23,575 nt of DNA from Planctomycetota bacterium (GTDB taxonomy: Bacteria; Planctomycetota; Planctomycetia; Pirellulales; Pirellulaceae), in the NCBI GenBank assembly GCA_029259935.1, contig JAJDEH010000364.1, positions 1 through 23,575 of the forward strand, in the 5' to 3' direction. Position numbers and translations under genes: made by a program. The notes beneath the pieces were generated by a model. It searched no databases and was not told the origin of the DNA. It worked only from the letters and a program-made list of their open reading frames with translations. Of the stretch, positions 22,966 through 23,575 are shown in pieces. Within the stretch, counting starts at the first letter, position 1; the number at the start of each line of letters is the position of its first letter.

Positions 22966-23575
22966 CTAGCTCGTCGATTCTCGCGGAAACCAATTTTGAG
23001 TTCGGACGCAAAACTTGACCAGCATCAGCATCAAGGGGACTTCAATCAAGACGCCGACGACCGTCGCGAGCGCCGCTCCGGAAGACAGACCATAGAGCAT
23101 CGTGGACGTGGCGATCGCAACCTCGAAGTGGTTCGACGCTCCAATCATGGACGTCGGCGCGGCACTCTCGTACGTCAATCCGAGGACCTTTGAAGCAATG
23201 TAGCCCACCCCGAAGATCAACACCGTCTGAATAGTCAATGGAATGGCAATCCAAAGAATCGTCAGCGGGTTGTTCAGAATTACCTCACCCTTGAAAGAGA
23301 AGAGCAGCACGAGCGTTACCAGCAACGCGGCAATCGTTATCGGTGTCAACAGGTGCAGAAACTTCTCGCGGAACCAACGTTCCCCTTTCGTCGAGATCAG
23401 CCACTTCCTTGAAATGAATCCCGCGACCAGCGGCAACGCAACGTAGATTCCAATGGAGAATAGGAGGGCCTGCCACGGAACGGGTAACTTGCCTATTCCA
23501 AGCAGAAATCCACCCAACAGGCCGTACAAAACCAACATGGTCAGGGAATTGATGGCGACCATGACCAGGGTGTGC
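22966..23575 (-). CDS. acr3: Acr3-type arsenite efflux permease (5' partial)
   Basis: The right edge cuts the gene; about 202 C-terminal residues are visible, more than half of the usual 350 or so. The frame continues upstream of the internal ATG at 23562 as [18 protein letters not shown], as expected for family members at this point. Successive membrane helices follow ([15 protein letters not shown], then [18 protein letters not shown]), and the segment [20 protein letters not shown] with [20 protein letters not shown] is strongly conserved in Acr3. The protein ends at [10 protein letters not shown], also usual for the family. Acr3 expels arsenite through the inner membrane using the proton gradient. 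Other ars genes would lie upstream, beyond the window. The conserved Cys of the fourth helix lies outside the visible part. Confidence 0.9.
   Translation of the reverse strand, partial: HTLVMVAINSLTMLVLYGLLGGFLLGIGKLPVPWQALLFSIGIYVALPLVAGFISRKWLISTKGERWFREKFLHLLTPITIAALLVTLVLLFSFKGEVILNNPLTILWIAIPLTIQTVLIFGVGYIASKVLGLTYESAAPTSMIGASNHFEVAIATSTMLYGLSSGAALATVVGVLIEVPLMLMLVKFCVRTQNWFPRESTS

Noticed and set aside
22651..23193. A 180-codon + strand frame overlapping Acr3
   Set aside because: Its second half is antisense to a clear Acr3 gene and its first half has no recognisable motif.

Overview
The window looks like a piece of a planctomycete chromosome, probably from the Pirellulales side of the phylum (inference). 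The reasons are an ECF sigma factor beside a Ser/Thr kinase with C-terminal leucine-rich repeats, a secreted Cys-type sulfatase, several secreted proteins of unknown function, a small one-helix membrane protein with a proline-rich tail, and short GTGGGG...CCCCAC palindromes between genes. No tRNA, rRNA, CRISPR array or intact insertion sequence was seen.

Positions 1-10878 (+ strand) form a cell-surface glycan and acylation region. A glycosyltransferase 2 fragment (cut by the left edge), a STELLO/DUF288-like glycosyltransferase, a GT-C-type membrane glycosyltransferase and a membrane-anchored SGNH/GDSL protein are packed with overlaps or short gaps (1-4847). After a 412-nt gap holding a long imperfect hairpin comes a second cluster: an MBOAT acyltransferase fused to an SGNH domain, an acyl carrier protein and a fatty-acyl-AMP-ligase-like enzyme. 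These parts correspond to the four Dlt proteins (DltA ligase, DltB MBOAT, DltC carrier, DltD SGNH), but B and D are fused and the ligase carries fatty-acyl-AMP ligase signatures rather than an obvious D-alanine specificity. The likely job (inference) is to activate an acyl group, load it on the carrier and pass it across the membrane to an envelope glycan made by the upstream transferases.

The same strand ends with an unrecognised 76-residue protein and a DsbA/FrnE-like thiol oxidoreductase. The latter has an in-frame TGA exactly where the first active-site cysteine of the CPWC motif belongs, and two mutually exclusive stem-loops lie directly after it. The simplest reading is a selenoprotein with a UPWC active site. 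This is the most striking observation in the window.

Positions 11238-16549 hold a small + strand membrane protein, then minus-strand genes: the LRR kinase, its ECF sigma factor, a secreted protein of unknown function and a secreted CAP/SCP protein. A short stretch downstream of the kinase (about 11534-11629, minus) resembles the N-terminus of the same kinase type and may be the relic of a second copy.

Positions 16988-23575 hold a four-helix membrane protein and a sulfatase (+) with apparent active-site substitutions. On the minus strand follow a secreted beta-rich protein, a penicillin-acylase-family Ntn hydrolase with a helix-turn-helix-like N-terminus in place of a signal peptide, and, cut by the right edge, an Acr3 arsenite efflux permease.
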